Below, in pieces: positions 16,317 through 24,360 of a DNA stretch of 59,215 nucleotides. The notes below the pieces were generated by a model. That model had not been told where the DNA came from, did no database searches, and saw nothing but the letters and a program-made list of their open reading frames with translations. Every line of letters begins with the position of its first letter. The stretch's first letter is position 1. The DNA is from Bacteroidia bacterium. GTDB lineage: Bacteria; Bacteroidota; Bacteroidia; Bacteroidales; Azobacteroidaceae. The stretch covers positions 1-59,215 of the forward strand of contig BNTV01000016.1 in the NCBI GenBank assembly GCA_025996865.1, in the 5' to 3' direction. The translations under genes and the position numbers were made by a program.

Positions 16317-17135
16317 ATGGTATCTGACAATAAAATATGGGGTGCAATTGAAGTGGAACAGCAACGCTACAATGCTTTAGGATTGGACGAAATGAAAGAT
16401 TATAATAAGTTTTATATCTATTCGATTATCGCTCATTCGACAGCTATTGAAGGCTCCACTTTAACCGAAAAAGATACCCAATTGCTGTTTGATGAAGGTA
16501 TTGTGGTAAAAGGAAAATCTATTGTGGAACATTTGATGAATCTTGACTTAAAAGGCGCTTATGAATATGCTGTTTCGGAAGCCGGTAAAAAAACGAGAAT
16601 AACGCCGGATTTCCTGAAACAATTAAATTCGCTTGTCATGAAAAATACCGGCGGAATCCATAATTTGACTATAGGTACATTTGATTCGAGCAAGGGAGAT
16701 TATCGCTTGTGTGGTGTGACGGCGGGAATCGGAGGTAAATCCTATATGGACTATAAAAAAGTACCTGATAATGTGACCCGAATCTGTGAGGAAATTAACA
16801 AGCGTTTAGATTCAAAAGATTTGAAAGAAATCTATAATTTATCATTCGATGCCCATTTTAATTTAGTGGCCATTCATCCGTGGGTGGACGGCAACGGAAG
16901 AACATCTCGTTTGCTAATGAATTACATACAATTTTACAGAGGGGTTGTTCCGACAAAGATATACAAGGAAAACAAAGGTGAATATATAAAAGCATTGGAA
17001 GAAAGCCGCGAATTGGAAACAACTGTTCCTTTCAGGAGTTTTATGGCAAATCAACATTTAAAGACTTTGCGTCAAGCAATCAACAATTATATAAAAGGTC
17101 AAAAAAAAGCAGACGGCTTTACTTTGCTTTTTTAA
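16317..17135 (+). CDS. Fic-domain protein with N-terminal inhibitory motif
   Basis: 272 residues. The Fic core motif is HPWVDGNGRTSRLLMN (catalytic His, then GNGR for phosphate binding), around residue 187, so it should transfer AMP (or another phosphate-containing moiety) to a protein hydroxyl. Near the N-terminus, HSTAIEGSTLT contains the (S/T)xxxE(G/N) inhibitory helix motif, placing it in the class II Fic proteins, whose Glu blocks ATP binding until relieved. Stand-alone, with no antitoxin gene nearby. Target unknown. Confidence 0.9.
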   Translation: MVSDNKIWGAIEVEQQRYNALGLDEMKDYNKFYIYSIIAHSTAIEGSTLTEKDTQLLFDEGIVVKGKSIVEHLMNLDLKGAYEYAVSEAGKKTRITPDFLKQLNSLVMKNTGGIHNLTIGTFDSSKGDYRLCGVTAGIGGKSYMDYKKVPDNVTRICEEINKRLDSKDLKEIYNLSFDAHFNLVAIHPWVDGNGRTSRLLMNYIQFYRGVVPTKIYKENKGEYIKALEESRELETTVPFRSFMANQHLKTLRQAINNYIKGQKKADGFTLLF

Positions 17136-17200
17136 GGCAGTCGCGTTATGTTATCAGAAATGAGTCTTGAACCGATGTTTTACAAGACTGAAATTTTCAC

Positions 17201-17208
17201 TACCTTTG
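17201..17208 (+). promoter_or_regulatory. -7 box TACCTTTG of ybeY-mnmG
   Basis: Exact TAnnTTTG match, 20 bp before the ybeY ATG, giving a very short leader. Confidence 0.7.
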
Positions 17209-17227
17209 TATGCTAAAAAAATAATTT

Positions 17228-17650
17228 ATGGCTGTATCTTATGATGCTGTTGATGTCCCTTTTCCGAAGATAAAACGCAGAGTAACAACGAAATGGATAT
17301 ATCTTACGATTGAAAAATATCATAAGAAAGCCGGCGCTGTTACTTATATTTTTTGTTCAGACGAGGAAATTTTGAAAATCAACAAACAATATTTGAATCA
17401 CGATTATTATACGGATATTATTACTTTTGATTATACCGAAGGTGAAGTTGTTTCCGGCGATTTATTTATTTCGTTGAATACGGTAAAGTCCAATTCGGAA
17501 AAATTTGGTACAGCTTATGAGGAAGAACTGCATCGCGTAATGATTCATGGTGTTTTGCATCTTTGCGGATTCAAAGATAAAACGCCTGCCGACGAAAAAA
17601 TAATGCGTGAGAAAGAAAATGAAGCACTATGGAATTTGAATATGATGTAA
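17228..17650 (+). CDS. ybeY: Endoribonuclease YbeY
   Basis: 140 residues. Single-strand-specific endoribonuclease for 16S rRNA 3' maturation and ribosome quality control. The family features SDEEILKINKQYLNHDYYTDIITFDY and the zinc motif region MIHGVLHLCGFKDKTPADE are present. The motif is usually H-x3-H-x5-H; here the first two His are kept and the third position is Asp (HGVLHLCGFKD). I believe this variant is common in Bacteroidetes, but that should be checked. mnmG starts inside its 3' end (22-bp overlap), so the two are coupled. Confidence 0.92.
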   Translation: MAVSYDAVDVPFPKIKRRVTTKWIYLTIEKYHKKAGAVTYIFCSDEEILKINKQYLNHDYYTDIITFDYTEGEVVSGDLFISLNTVKSNSEKFGTAYEEELHRVMIHGVLHLCGFKDKTPADEKIMREKENEALWNLNMM

Positions 17651-19503
17651 TTGTTGTCGGCGCGGGACATGCCGGATGCGATGCTGCGGCAGCAGCTGCC
17701 AATCTCGGTTCGAAAACCTTGTTGATAACAATGGATATGAACAAAATTGCCCAGATGAGTTGCAATCCTGCCGTTGGTGGAATTGCCAAGGGGCAGATTG
17801 TTCGTGAAATTGATGCTTTGGGAGGACAGATGGGGATCGTTACCGATATGACTGCCATTCAATTTCGAATGCTTAACCGTTCCAAGGGTCCGGCGATGTG
17901 GAGTCCGCGTGCGCAAAGCGATAGAACACGTTATATTAACAAATGGCGAGAAACACTGGATTCTATTCCTGATTTGTTTATTTGGCAAGATTCTGTCGTG
18001 CAGTTGATTGTAAAAAATAATACGGTTGTTGGCGTTCAAACTGCTTTGAATGTTGCTTTTCATGCAAAATCGGTTATTCTGACGGCGGGTACTTTCCTGA
18101 ATGGACTTTTGCATATCGGGAAAACGCAAATGAGCGGTGGCCGGATTTCCGAACCGGCATCGTTTGGTATCACCGAACAATTGGTCGATTTAGGGTTTGA
18201 AGCCGATCGTATGAAAACAGGGACACCGGTTCGCATTGACGGACGAAGCGTAGATTTTTCTTTGACCGATGAGCAAGTAGGGGAGACTGATTTTCACAAG
18301 TTTTCCTATTTGAATTTTTCTCCTCGTCCTTTGAAACAGTTGAGTTGTTGGACGCTTTATACGAACGAAGCAGTTCATGAAGTTTTGCGAAAAGGCTTGC
18401 CGGATTCTCCTTTGTACAATGGGCAGATAAAAAGTGTAGGTCCGCGCTATTGTCCGAGTATAGAAACCAAGATTGTGACTTTTGCCGATAAGGCGCAACA
18501 TCAGTTGTTTCTCGAACCGGAAGGTGAAAATACGCAAGAATATTATTTAAATGGATTTTCATCTTCATTACCTTTGCAAATTCAGTTGGAAGCATTGCGA
18601 CAAATTCCCGCTTTGCGAAATGTACAAATTTATCGTCCGGGCTACGCCATCGAATACGATTTTTTTCCACCGACGCAATTGCATCCGACACTTGAAACGA
18701 AACGTGTTAAAAATTTGTTTTTTGCCGGACAGATTAACGGGACTACCGGTTATGAAGAAGCGGCTTCACAAGGTTTGATGGCGGGAATCAATGCCCATAT
18801 CAATGTACATGGAGGAAGTCCGTTTGTCCTTGCTCGTGATGAAGCTTATATCGGTGTGCTGATTGACGATTTGGTTACAAAAGGAGTTGACGAGCCGTAC
18901 CGGATGTTTACCTCGCGTGCCGAGTATCGTATTCTTTTGCGTCAGGATGATGCAGATATGCGGTTGACTGAAAAATCATATCGTTTGGGTTTGGCTGATT
19001 CGAAACGTTACGAATTGTTGAAAGAAAAAAGAGATGAAATTGAACAGATTGTTTCTTTTGTTCGTAGTTATTCGATAAAACCGGAGCAAGTAAATCCGGC
19101 TTTGGTAGCTTTTGATACAACTCCTTTGCGACATGGAGTCAAGTTGATTGATTTGATTCTTCGTCCACAGTTGGATATGGAAAAGGTTGCATCTATTGTT
19201 CCGGCTCTCAAGGAACAATTAGAACTCATTTCTAATCGGAAAGAAGAAATTGTTGAAGCAGCGGAAATCCTGATCAAATACGAAGGCTATATCGCAAGGG
19301 AAAAGATAATTGCTGAGAAAATCAATCGTTTGGAAAACATCAAAATACAAGGAAAGTTTGATTACAGCACCATTCAATCCCTTTCGACGGAAGCGAAACA
19401 AAAGTTGATGCGGATTAATCCTGAGACGATTGCGCAAGCATCCCGAATACCGGGCGTATCTCCAAATGATATTAATGTTTTGCTGGTTTTGTTGGGAAGG
19501 TAA
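17629..19503 (+). CDS. mnmG: tRNA uridine-5-carboxymethylaminomethyl modification enzyme MnmG
   Basis: 624 residues. FAD-binding partner of MnmE that modifies U34 of several tRNAs. The FAD loop VIVVGAGHAGCDAAAAAANLG is at the N-terminus, followed by MSCNPAVGGIAKGQIVREID, a GidA signature, and the C-terminal helical domain ends ASRIPGVSPNDINVLLVLL. Length is typical. Starts within ybeY. A perfect parS-like palindrome begins one base after the stop codon. Confidence 0.97.
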   Translation: MEFEYDVIVVGAGHAGCDAAAAAANLGSKTLLITMDMNKIAQMSCNPAVGGIAKGQIVREIDALGGQMGIVTDMTAIQFRMLNRSKGPAMWSPRAQSDRTRYINKWRETLDSIPDLFIWQDSVVQLIVKNNTVVGVQTALNVAFHAKSVILTAGTFLNGLLHIGKTQMSGGRISEPASFGITEQLVDLGFEADRMKTGTPVRIDGRSVDFSLTDEQVGETDFHKFSYLNFSPRPLKQLSCWTLYTNEAVHEVLRKGLPDSPLYNGQIKSVGPRYCPSIETKIVTFADKAQHQLFLEPEGENTQEYYLNGFSSSLPLQIQLEALRQIPALRNVQIYRPGYAIEYDFFPPTQLHPTLETKRVKNLFFAGQINGTTGYEEAASQGLMAGINAHINVHGGSPFVLARDEAYIGVLIDDLVTKGVDEPYRMFTSRAEYRILLRQDDADMRLTEKSYRLGLADSKRYELLKEKRDEIEQIVSFVRSYSIKPEQVNPALVAFDTTPLRHGVKLIDLILRPQLDMEKVASIVPALKEQLELISNRKEEIVEAAEILIKYEGYIAREKIIAEKINRLENIKIQGKFDYSTIQSLSTEAKQKLMRINPETIAQASRIPGVSPNDINVLLVLLGR

Positions 19504-19527
19504 AAATTGTTCCACGTGGAACAATTT
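19504..19527. promoter_or_regulatory. parS-like centromere palindrome
   Basis: A 24-bp perfect palindrome whose core, 19508-19523, is TGTTCCACGTGGAACA. This fits the bacterial ParB site consensus TGTTnCACGTGnAACA at every fixed position. It starts one base after the mnmG stop. parS sites cluster near oriC, and mnmG is often origin-proximal, which supports the call. A rho-independent terminator is less likely because the palindrome has no loop and no following T-run. Confidence 0.8.
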
Positions 19528-19559
19528 AAGTTTTGTGAAATCGAAAGAATAAAAATACA

Positions 19560-20087
19560 ATGAACATAGAAAAACTAAAAAACGCAATCCGCAACATTCC
19601 CGATTTTCCAATTCCGGGAATTCAGTTCAAAGATGTGACGACTTTATTCAAAGACGCACAGATTTTATGTGAACTAACTGACGGTTTGTCCGAAATGTAC
19701 AAGGACAAAGGAATAACCAAAGTAGTAGGCATCGAATCCAGGGGATTTATCATGGGGCCGCTTTTGGCTGTTCGTCTCAACGCCGGATTCATTCCCATTC
19801 GCAAACCGGGCAAATTGCCGGCTGCCGTTTATGAGGAAACGTACAGCAAAGAATATGGCGGAGATTCGATTCAAGTCCATCAAGATGCAATTAATTCGGG
19901 AGAAATCATTTTGCTGCACGACGATTTGTTGGCAACAGGCGGGACGATGGTTGCCGCGGTGAATCTAATCCGTAGATTTAATCCTCGAAGAATTTATGTG
20001 AATTTCATCATCGAATTGGAAGATTTGAAGGGTAGGGGAGTATTCGATTCCGATGTGCAGATTGACTCGATTCTAAAATTTGAATGA
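19560..20087 (+). CDS. apt: Adenine phosphoribosyltransferase
   Basis: 175 residues. Salvages adenine with PRPP to AMP. The family markers are DFPIPGIQFKDVTTLFKD, ESRGFIMGPLLA, the RKPGKLP loop and the PRPP-binding motif ILLHDDLLATGGTMVAAV. Length is normal. The stop overlaps the uvrC start (ATGA), so translation is coupled. Confidence 0.97.
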   Translation: MNIEKLKNAIRNIPDFPIPGIQFKDVTTLFKDAQILCELTDGLSEMYKDKGITKVVGIESRGFIMGPLLAVRLNAGFIPIRKPGKLPAAVYEETYSKEYGGDSIQVHQDAINSGEIILLHDDLLATGGTMVAAVNLIRRFNPRRIYVNFIIELEDLKGRGVFDSDVQIDSILKFE

Positions 20088-21892
20088 CAATTATGTCGAA
20101 TGAGCAGAATTTTTCGACGATCTTATCTGTCATTCCGGAACAACCGGGATGCTATATGTATTTGGACGAAACCGATACGATTATTTATGTGGGCAAAGCC
20201 AAAAATCTTAAAAAAAGAGTTTCTTCTTATTTTAATAAAACGATAGATAATCCGAAGACCCGGATAATGATTCGAAAAATCCGAAATATCCGTTATTTGG
20301 TGGTGGAATCGGAAGAAGATGCTTTCCTCTTGGAAAACAGTTTGATTAAAAAACACAAACCAAGGTATAATATCATGTTGAAAGATGATAAAACCTATCC
20401 GTGGATTGTGGTGAAAAACGAGCCGTTTCCCCGTGTTTTTCTGACTCGCCAGAAATTGAATGACAAATCGCGTTATTATGGTCCTTATACTTCAGTCAAT
20501 AGCATAAAATATCTTTTGCGTTTGCTAACGACTATTTATCCGATTCGAAATCGTAATTATGCACTTACGAACGAAAATATTGCCAACAAAAAATTTCGTG
20601 TTTGCCTGCAATACCACATTAAACGTTGTTTGGCGCCCTGTATCGCGAATCAAACAGAAGAGGATTATAACAACAGTATTCGAGCCATTGAAGAAATATT
20701 GAAAGGAAATATCCGCGCAGTAAGCCGGCAAATTTACGATGGAATGATGCGTTTTTCCAAAAATTTGCAGTTCGAAGAGGCTGAATGGATGAAAGAACGA
20801 TACCGGATTCTTGAAAATTATTCTTCCAAATCGGTGATTGTTCACCCGAGTTTGAACAATATTGACGTGTTTTCTTACGATGAATACGAACAATCTGTTT
20901 ATATTAATTATTTGCATATTGCTTCGGGAACGATTGTACAAGGTTACACGATTGAATATAAAGTCCAATTGGATGAGCCTAAAGAACAGATTTTAGGTAT
21001 GGGAATCGTTGAATTGAGGAGCCGTTTCCACAGTACGGCATCTGAAATAATCGTTCCTTTTGTGCCGGATATTACGATTAATTCGGCTATTTTTACCATT
21101 CCGCAACGAGGCGATAAACGGAAATTATTACAACTTTCCGAGAAAAATGCACAACAATACAAGATTGACCAACTCAAACAAATGGAAAAATTGAACCCGA
21201 CACAACGGGCAACACGTATTTTGAAAACTTTGCAAAATGACTTGCATTTGAAAGAAATGCCCGTATATATCGAATGTTTTGACAATTCAAATATTCAGGG
21301 AACGAATCCGGTTTCAGCCTGTGTGGTTTTCAAAATGGCAAAACCGGCGAAAAGAGATTATCGGCATTTCAATATCAAAACCGTTATCGGGCCGGACGAT
21401 TTTCAATCCATGTATGAAACCGTTTCCCGTCGCTACCGGAGATTGTTGGACGAAGAACAACCGTTGCCTCAGTTGATCGTGATAGACGGAGGGAAAGGGC
21501 AACTGCATGCAGCCGTTGATGCTTTGAAAGACTTGGAGTTGTACGGCAAAATTTCGATTATCGGGATTGCCAAGCGTTTGGAAGAAATCTATTTTCCGGA
21601 AGATTCGATTCCTTTGTACTTGGATAAAAATTCGGAAAGTCTGAAATTGATCCAGCAGCTACGCGATGAAGCTCACCGTTTCGGGATTACTTTCCATCGC
21701 AACAAAAGAAGTAAGCAACAGGTTGAGTCTGAGTTAGATAGTATAATTGGAATTGGTAAAGTAATGAAAGATAGGCTGTTGCAAAAATATAAAAGCGTGA
21801 AACGAATCAAAGAAGCGCCGAAAGAAGAAATTGTCGAATTAATTGGGAAAAACAAGGCGGAGATATTGATGAAAAGTTTGGAAAAAAACTAA
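20084..21892 (+). CDS. uvrC: Excinuclease ABC subunit C
   Basis: 602 residues. Makes the two incisions in UvrABC nucleotide excision repair. In order: GIY-YIG nuclease (PGCYMYLDETDTIIYVGKAK), UVR motif region (about 200-240), the RNase H-like second nuclease (ECFDNSNIQGTNPVSACVVF, LIVIDGGKGQLHAA), and a C-terminal helix-hairpin-helix (IIGIGKVMKDRLLQKY). An alternative ATG three codons later (20093) is also possible. Its stop codon overlaps the first unit of a dyad array. Confidence 0.96.
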   Translation: MTIMSNEQNFSTILSVIPEQPGCYMYLDETDTIIYVGKAKNLKKRVSSYFNKTIDNPKTRIMIRKIRNIRYLVVESEEDAFLLENSLIKKHKPRYNIMLKDDKTYPWIVVKNEPFPRVFLTRQKLNDKSRYYGPYTSVNSIKYLLRLLTTIYPIRNRNYALTNENIANKKFRVCLQYHIKRCLAPCIANQTEEDYNNSIRAIEEILKGNIRAVSRQIYDGMMRFSKNLQFEEAEWMKERYRILENYSSKSVIVHPSLNNIDVFSYDEYEQSVYINYLHIASGTIVQGYTIEYKVQLDEPKEQILGMGIVELRSRFHSTASEIIVPFVPDITINSAIFTIPQRGDKRKLLQLSEKNAQQYKIDQLKQMEKLNPTQRATRILKTLQNDLHLKEMPVYIECFDNSNIQGTNPVSACVVFKMAKPAKRDYRHFNIKTVIGPDDFQSMYETVSRRYRRLLDEEQPLPQLIVIDGGKGQLHAAVDALKDLELYGKISIIGIAKRLEEIYFPEDSIPLYLDKNSESLKLIQQLRDEAHRFGITFHRNKRSKQQVESELDSIIGIGKVMKDRLLQKYKSVKRIKEAPKEEIVELIGKNKAEILMKSLEKN

Positions 21893-21947
21893 CCGTTTGG
21901 TTACAAACCAAATGGTTTCAAACCGTTTGGTTACAAACTATTTGGTT
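21891..21947 (+). promoter_or_regulatory. Four-unit dyad operator array (AACC-N4-GGTT)
   Basis: Four 12-bp near-palindromes at an exact 15-bp period: AACCGTTTGGTT (21891), AACCAAATGGTT (21906), AACCGTTTGGTT (21921) and AACTATTTGGTT (21936), separated by ACA, TCA, ACA. The fourth unit contains the TTTG -33 element (21941-21944), 20 bp before the -7 box TACCTTTG. A regulator bound here would cover the promoter of the downstream ATPase gene. Confidence 0.75.
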
Positions 21948-21964
21948 ATATCAAAAAAGTTGCT

Positions 21965-21972
21965 TACCTTTG
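21965..21972 (+). promoter_or_regulatory. -7 box TACCTTTG of the ATPase gene
   Basis: Exact TAnnTTTG, 20 bp after a perfect TTTG at 21941, and 19 bp before the ATG. Confidence 0.75.
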
Positions 21973-21991
21973 TCAAAAATAGATATATATT

Positions 21992-23122
21992 ATGAAGAGA
22001 ATGCCTTTTATTTTTGGTAAATCAACTAATTTTGAGAACTTTACGGATAGAGAAGAAGAAGCTTTACGACTAATTCAAAGTTTCAAATCGTTGATAAATA
22101 CGACTATCATTTCGCCGCGACGTTGGGGAAAAACCTCATTGGTGGAAAATACGGCTAATCGAATAATGGCAGAAAACAGCAAAATAAAGGTTTGTTTGCT
22201 GGATATTTTTAATGTTCGTAGCGAAGCGGAATTTTATGAACATTTTGCAAAGGGCGTTTTGAAAGCTACCGCAAGCAAATGGGAGGAGATGGCTGCCAAT
22301 GCCAAGGAGTTTCTATCTCAACTCGTACCGAAAATTAGCTTTTCGCCCGATTCGCAAGCCGAAATATCGTTTGGGATCGCTTGGGAAGACTTGCAAAAAA
22401 GTCCGGACGATATTCTCAATCTCGCTGAAAATATTGCTAAATCGAAGAAAATCAACGTTATAGTTTGTATTGATGAATTTCAGTCGATAGGTGATTTCTC
22501 CGACAGTTTGGCTTTTCAGCGAAAACTTCGTTCGCATTGGCAGCATCACCACAATGTAGCCTACTGTCTTTACGGCAGCAAGCGGCACATGTTATTGGAC
22601 ATTTTTTCAAATGTTGCGATGCCGTTCTACAAATTTGGTGATGTTATGTTTTTGCAGAAAATCAGTAATGATGTTTGGGGTGGATTTATAAGGAAACGCT
22701 TTGAGGACACGGATAAAAAAATTTCGCTCGAACAGGCGGAATATTTAGCCCAATTGGTTGATAATCACCCGTATTATGTGCAGCAACTGGCACAGCAAGC
22801 CTGGTTGCGAACAAAAACAAGTTGTTCGAAAGCGATTATTGACGATTCGTTGCAAGGGATTAAGAACCAACTTAGTTTGCTGTTTGTCGGTCAAGTTGAG
22901 GAAATGTCCACTACGCAAATCAATTTTTTGAAAGCGGTGCTGAATGGTGAAACCTCTTTCAGTTCGCAGGAAGTTCTGAAAAACTATCGCTTGGGTACTT
23001 CTGCCAATCTGAAAAAAATAAAAGCGGCGCTTTTATCGAAGGAAATTATTGATATACAAGGTAAAAAGATAGAAGTTTTGGATCCGATATTCAAGCTGTG
23101 GTTGATGGAAGATTATTTTTAG
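21992..23122 (+). CDS. AAA ATPase of the archaeal/STAND-like type
   Basis: 376 residues. Walker A-like ISPRRWGKTSLVENTANRI (residues about 40-58), Walker B VIVCIDEFQSIGD (about 158-170), a probable sensor 1 GSKRHMLLDIF, and a C-terminal winged-helix region (FSSQEVLKNYRLGTSANLKK, IEVLDPIFKLWLMEDYF). PRRWGKTSL and the ending LDPIFKLWL are typical of the archaeal ATPase family common in Bacteroidales. There is no adjacent partner gene. The promoter carries a four-dyad array. Biological role unknown. Confidence 0.85.
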   Translation: MKRMPFIFGKSTNFENFTDREEEALRLIQSFKSLINTTIISPRRWGKTSLVENTANRIMAENSKIKVCLLDIFNVRSEAEFYEHFAKGVLKATASKWEEMAANAKEFLSQLVPKISFSPDSQAEISFGIAWEDLQKSPDDILNLAENIAKSKKINVIVCIDEFQSIGDFSDSLAFQRKLRSHWQHHHNVAYCLYGSKRHMLLDIFSNVAMPFYKFGDVMFLQKISNDVWGGFIRKRFEDTDKKISLEQAEYLAQLVDNHPYYVQQLAQQAWLRTKTSCSKAIIDDSLQGIKNQLSLLFVGQVEEMSTTQINFLKAVLNGETSFSSQEVLKNYRLGTSANLKKIKAALLSKEIIDIQGKKIEVLDPIFKLWLMEDYF

Positions 23123-23142
23123 GAAATAACTATTACCTTTTT

Positions 23143-23209
23143 GGTTGAACATATAAAAATATTCATAGTGTAGCAAATTTACAAAAAAGCATGAATGATG
23201 GATTACAAC
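23143..23209. repeat. 67-bp direct repeat, copy 1
   Basis: Begins GGTTGAACATATAAAAATAT and ends GATGGATTACAAC. It matches 24271-24337 with only about three differences. Non-coding, on the ATPase side of the LytTR gene pair. Confidence 0.85.
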
Positions 23210-23369
23210 TTTGGATAAAGCAGACAAGCACTTCAAACACGAAGAAACAGAGAGGTTAATACAATTTTAAAAAAATATAAATAATCTTGTGCAAGGTCCT
23301 ACTTCGCACCGGTTTCCAAGCCTGATTCATACCGTAAAATATTGGGATGCATTATTATAGCTATTAATT

Positions 23370-23458
23370 TAGCGGATCCTATCGCGGAGCGATTGCACTA
23401 TTGTAGTAGTAGAGAACAGTCATTCCCCTCCCTAAAACCGCAGAGCGGTTTCATTATT
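23370..23458. repeat. REP pair (BIME-like), copy 1
   Basis: Two REP-type hairpins: ATCGC-gga-GCGAT followed by tgcactattGTAG, and AAACCGC-aga-GCGGTTT followed by cattatt. The unit is nearly identical to 24364-24460, and is present inverted at 25031-25128. It is probably mobilised by the RAYT enzyme encoded at 24473-24943. The surrounding gap 23123-23507 holds no gene. Confidence 0.8.
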
Positions 23459-23507
23459 TTTCAGCATAAAGACATATAACCTCACGCTAAAATATAGTAT
23501 CAAAAAT

Positions 23508-23608
23508 CATTTTATCCCATTTAAACCTCATTTTATCGAATCAAACGTATATTTCATACATTGAGGCAATTTTACCCTTTGTCCTTTCGGTATTTTTCCG
23601 TAATATTG
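23508..23608 (+). promoter_or_regulatory. LytTR gene promoter with three 21-bp-spaced direct repeats
   Basis: CATTTTATC starts at 23508 and at 23529, and TATTTCATAC at 23550: three direct repeats at an exact 21-bp period. The core promoter follows: TTTG (23578-23581), 19 bp, TAATATTG (23601-23608). LytTR-family proteins are known to bind 9-bp direct repeats about 21-22 bp apart, so this is probably an autoregulatory site. The same arrangement occurs at 27853-27952. Confidence 0.75.
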
Positions 23609-23633
23609 CACCCGATTTCAAACAATTAGCATT

Positions 23634-23684
23634 ATGGAAACAAAATTTTCAATTAATATTACAGTTTATCTTGGAAAAGTATGA
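23634..23684 (+). CDS. 16-codon leader ORF coupled to LytTR gene
   Basis: Reads METKFSINITVYLGKV then TGA. The stop overlaps the LytTR start (ATGA), and the ATG lies about 25 bp after the -7 box, so it would be the first start codon met on the transcript. It may couple or attenuate LytTR translation. It could also be fortuitous; no conservation data. Confidence 0.35.
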   Translation: METKFSINITVYLGKV

Positions 23685-24052
23685 CAGACAATTATCTGAT
23701 AATCACTAACAGCAACGAATTGGTGCGAATCCCGACGGACAGAATAGCTTATATCTTGTCGGACGGTGACTATTCGACTTTGGTGCAGACAGATAAGATT
23801 GAAAAGATGTTTACCGTCAGTCTCGGCTCTTTTGTAAAATTGATTGAGTTGCAATTGAAAGGCGAAGCGGAAATTTTTATCCGTATAGGTAAAAGTCTGA
23901 TTGTTAATAAGAATTACATTTATAGCGTTAATCCCAATAAACAACAACTGATTTTGTCGGACAGACATTTTCAGTACTATTTTGAACTGACGGCTTCGAA
24001 AGAAGCGTTGAAACAATTGAAAGCCTTTGTAGAGTCAACATTTAAAGCGTAA
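23681..24052 (+). CDS. Stand-alone LytTR DNA-binding protein
   Basis: 123 residues comprising essentially only a LytTR domain. Features: IPTDRIAYILSDGDYSTLV at the start, the typical FIRIGKSLIVNKNYIYSVNP (function of the FxRxHKS...N segment of LytTR proteins), then LILSDRHFQYYFELTASKEA. There is no receiver domain, so phosphorylation control is unlikely. A 51-residue membrane peptide gene follows 4 bp later. This layout, a receiver-less LytTR plus a membrane partner, resembles streptococcal LytTR regulatory systems (HdrRM, BrsRM). It is probably a transcription activator of its own gene and of the VIT/vWA gene. Confidence 0.85.
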   Translation: MTDNYLIITNSNELVRIPTDRIAYILSDGDYSTLVQTDKIEKMFTVSLGSFVKLIELQLKGEAEIFIRIGKSLIVNKNYIYSVNPNKQQLILSDRHFQYYFELTASKEALKQLKAFVESTFKA

Positions 24053-24056
24053 AAAA

Positions 24057-24212
24057 ATGAAAGAATTAATTATGTCGGATGACGAAATTCAAGTCCTCGG
24101 GCAAGATTGGAAGAGATACAACAATCGTTTTTCACAGATAAAAAAATGCTTGTTGTGGGTGGTAATTTTGGCTTTACTTGTTATGGCGGTGGCTTTTGTT
24201 TTGAAGTTATAG
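24057..24212 (+). CDS. Small single-pass membrane protein, LytTR partner
   Basis: 51 residues. A hydrophilic N-terminus (KELIMSDDEIQVLGQDWKRY) is followed by one transmembrane helix (CLLWVVILALLVMAVAFVL) with basic residues before it (QIKK). It starts 4 bp after the LytTR stop, so it is co-transcribed. By analogy with HdrM/BrsM-type membrane inhibitors, it may sequester the LytTR protein at the membrane. Its small size is unlike those larger inhibitors, so the parallel is only structural. Confidence 0.7.
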   Translation: MKELIMSDDEIQVLGQDWKRYNNRFSQIKKCLLWVVILALLVMAVAFVLKL

Positions 24213-24270
24213 CTTGGGATAAAAGTAGTTGTAAAATATTGTTCGGTTTATGGTTTTTAGAAAATACATA

Positions 24271-24337
24271 GGTTGAACATATAAAAATATTTAGAGTGTA
24301 GCAAATTTACAAAAAAGCATGAATGATGGATTACAAC
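24271..24337. repeat. 67-bp direct repeat, copy 2
   Basis: Second copy of the sequence at 23143-23209. The two copies bracket the LytTR gene pair and one REP pair, so homologous recombination between them would delete or amplify the LytTR unit. Confidence 0.85.
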
Positions 24338-24360
24338 GTATCATTTCAGAAAAGAGCCAA

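Noticed and set aside
19504..19527. Rho-independent terminator for mnmG
   Set aside because: The palindrome has no loop and no proper T-run, and it fits the parS consensus at all fixed positions.
21891..21947. Possible CRISPR-like array
   Set aside because: Units are 12 bp with 3-bp spacers and form dyads over a promoter; there are no unique spacers of 30 bp and no cas genes.
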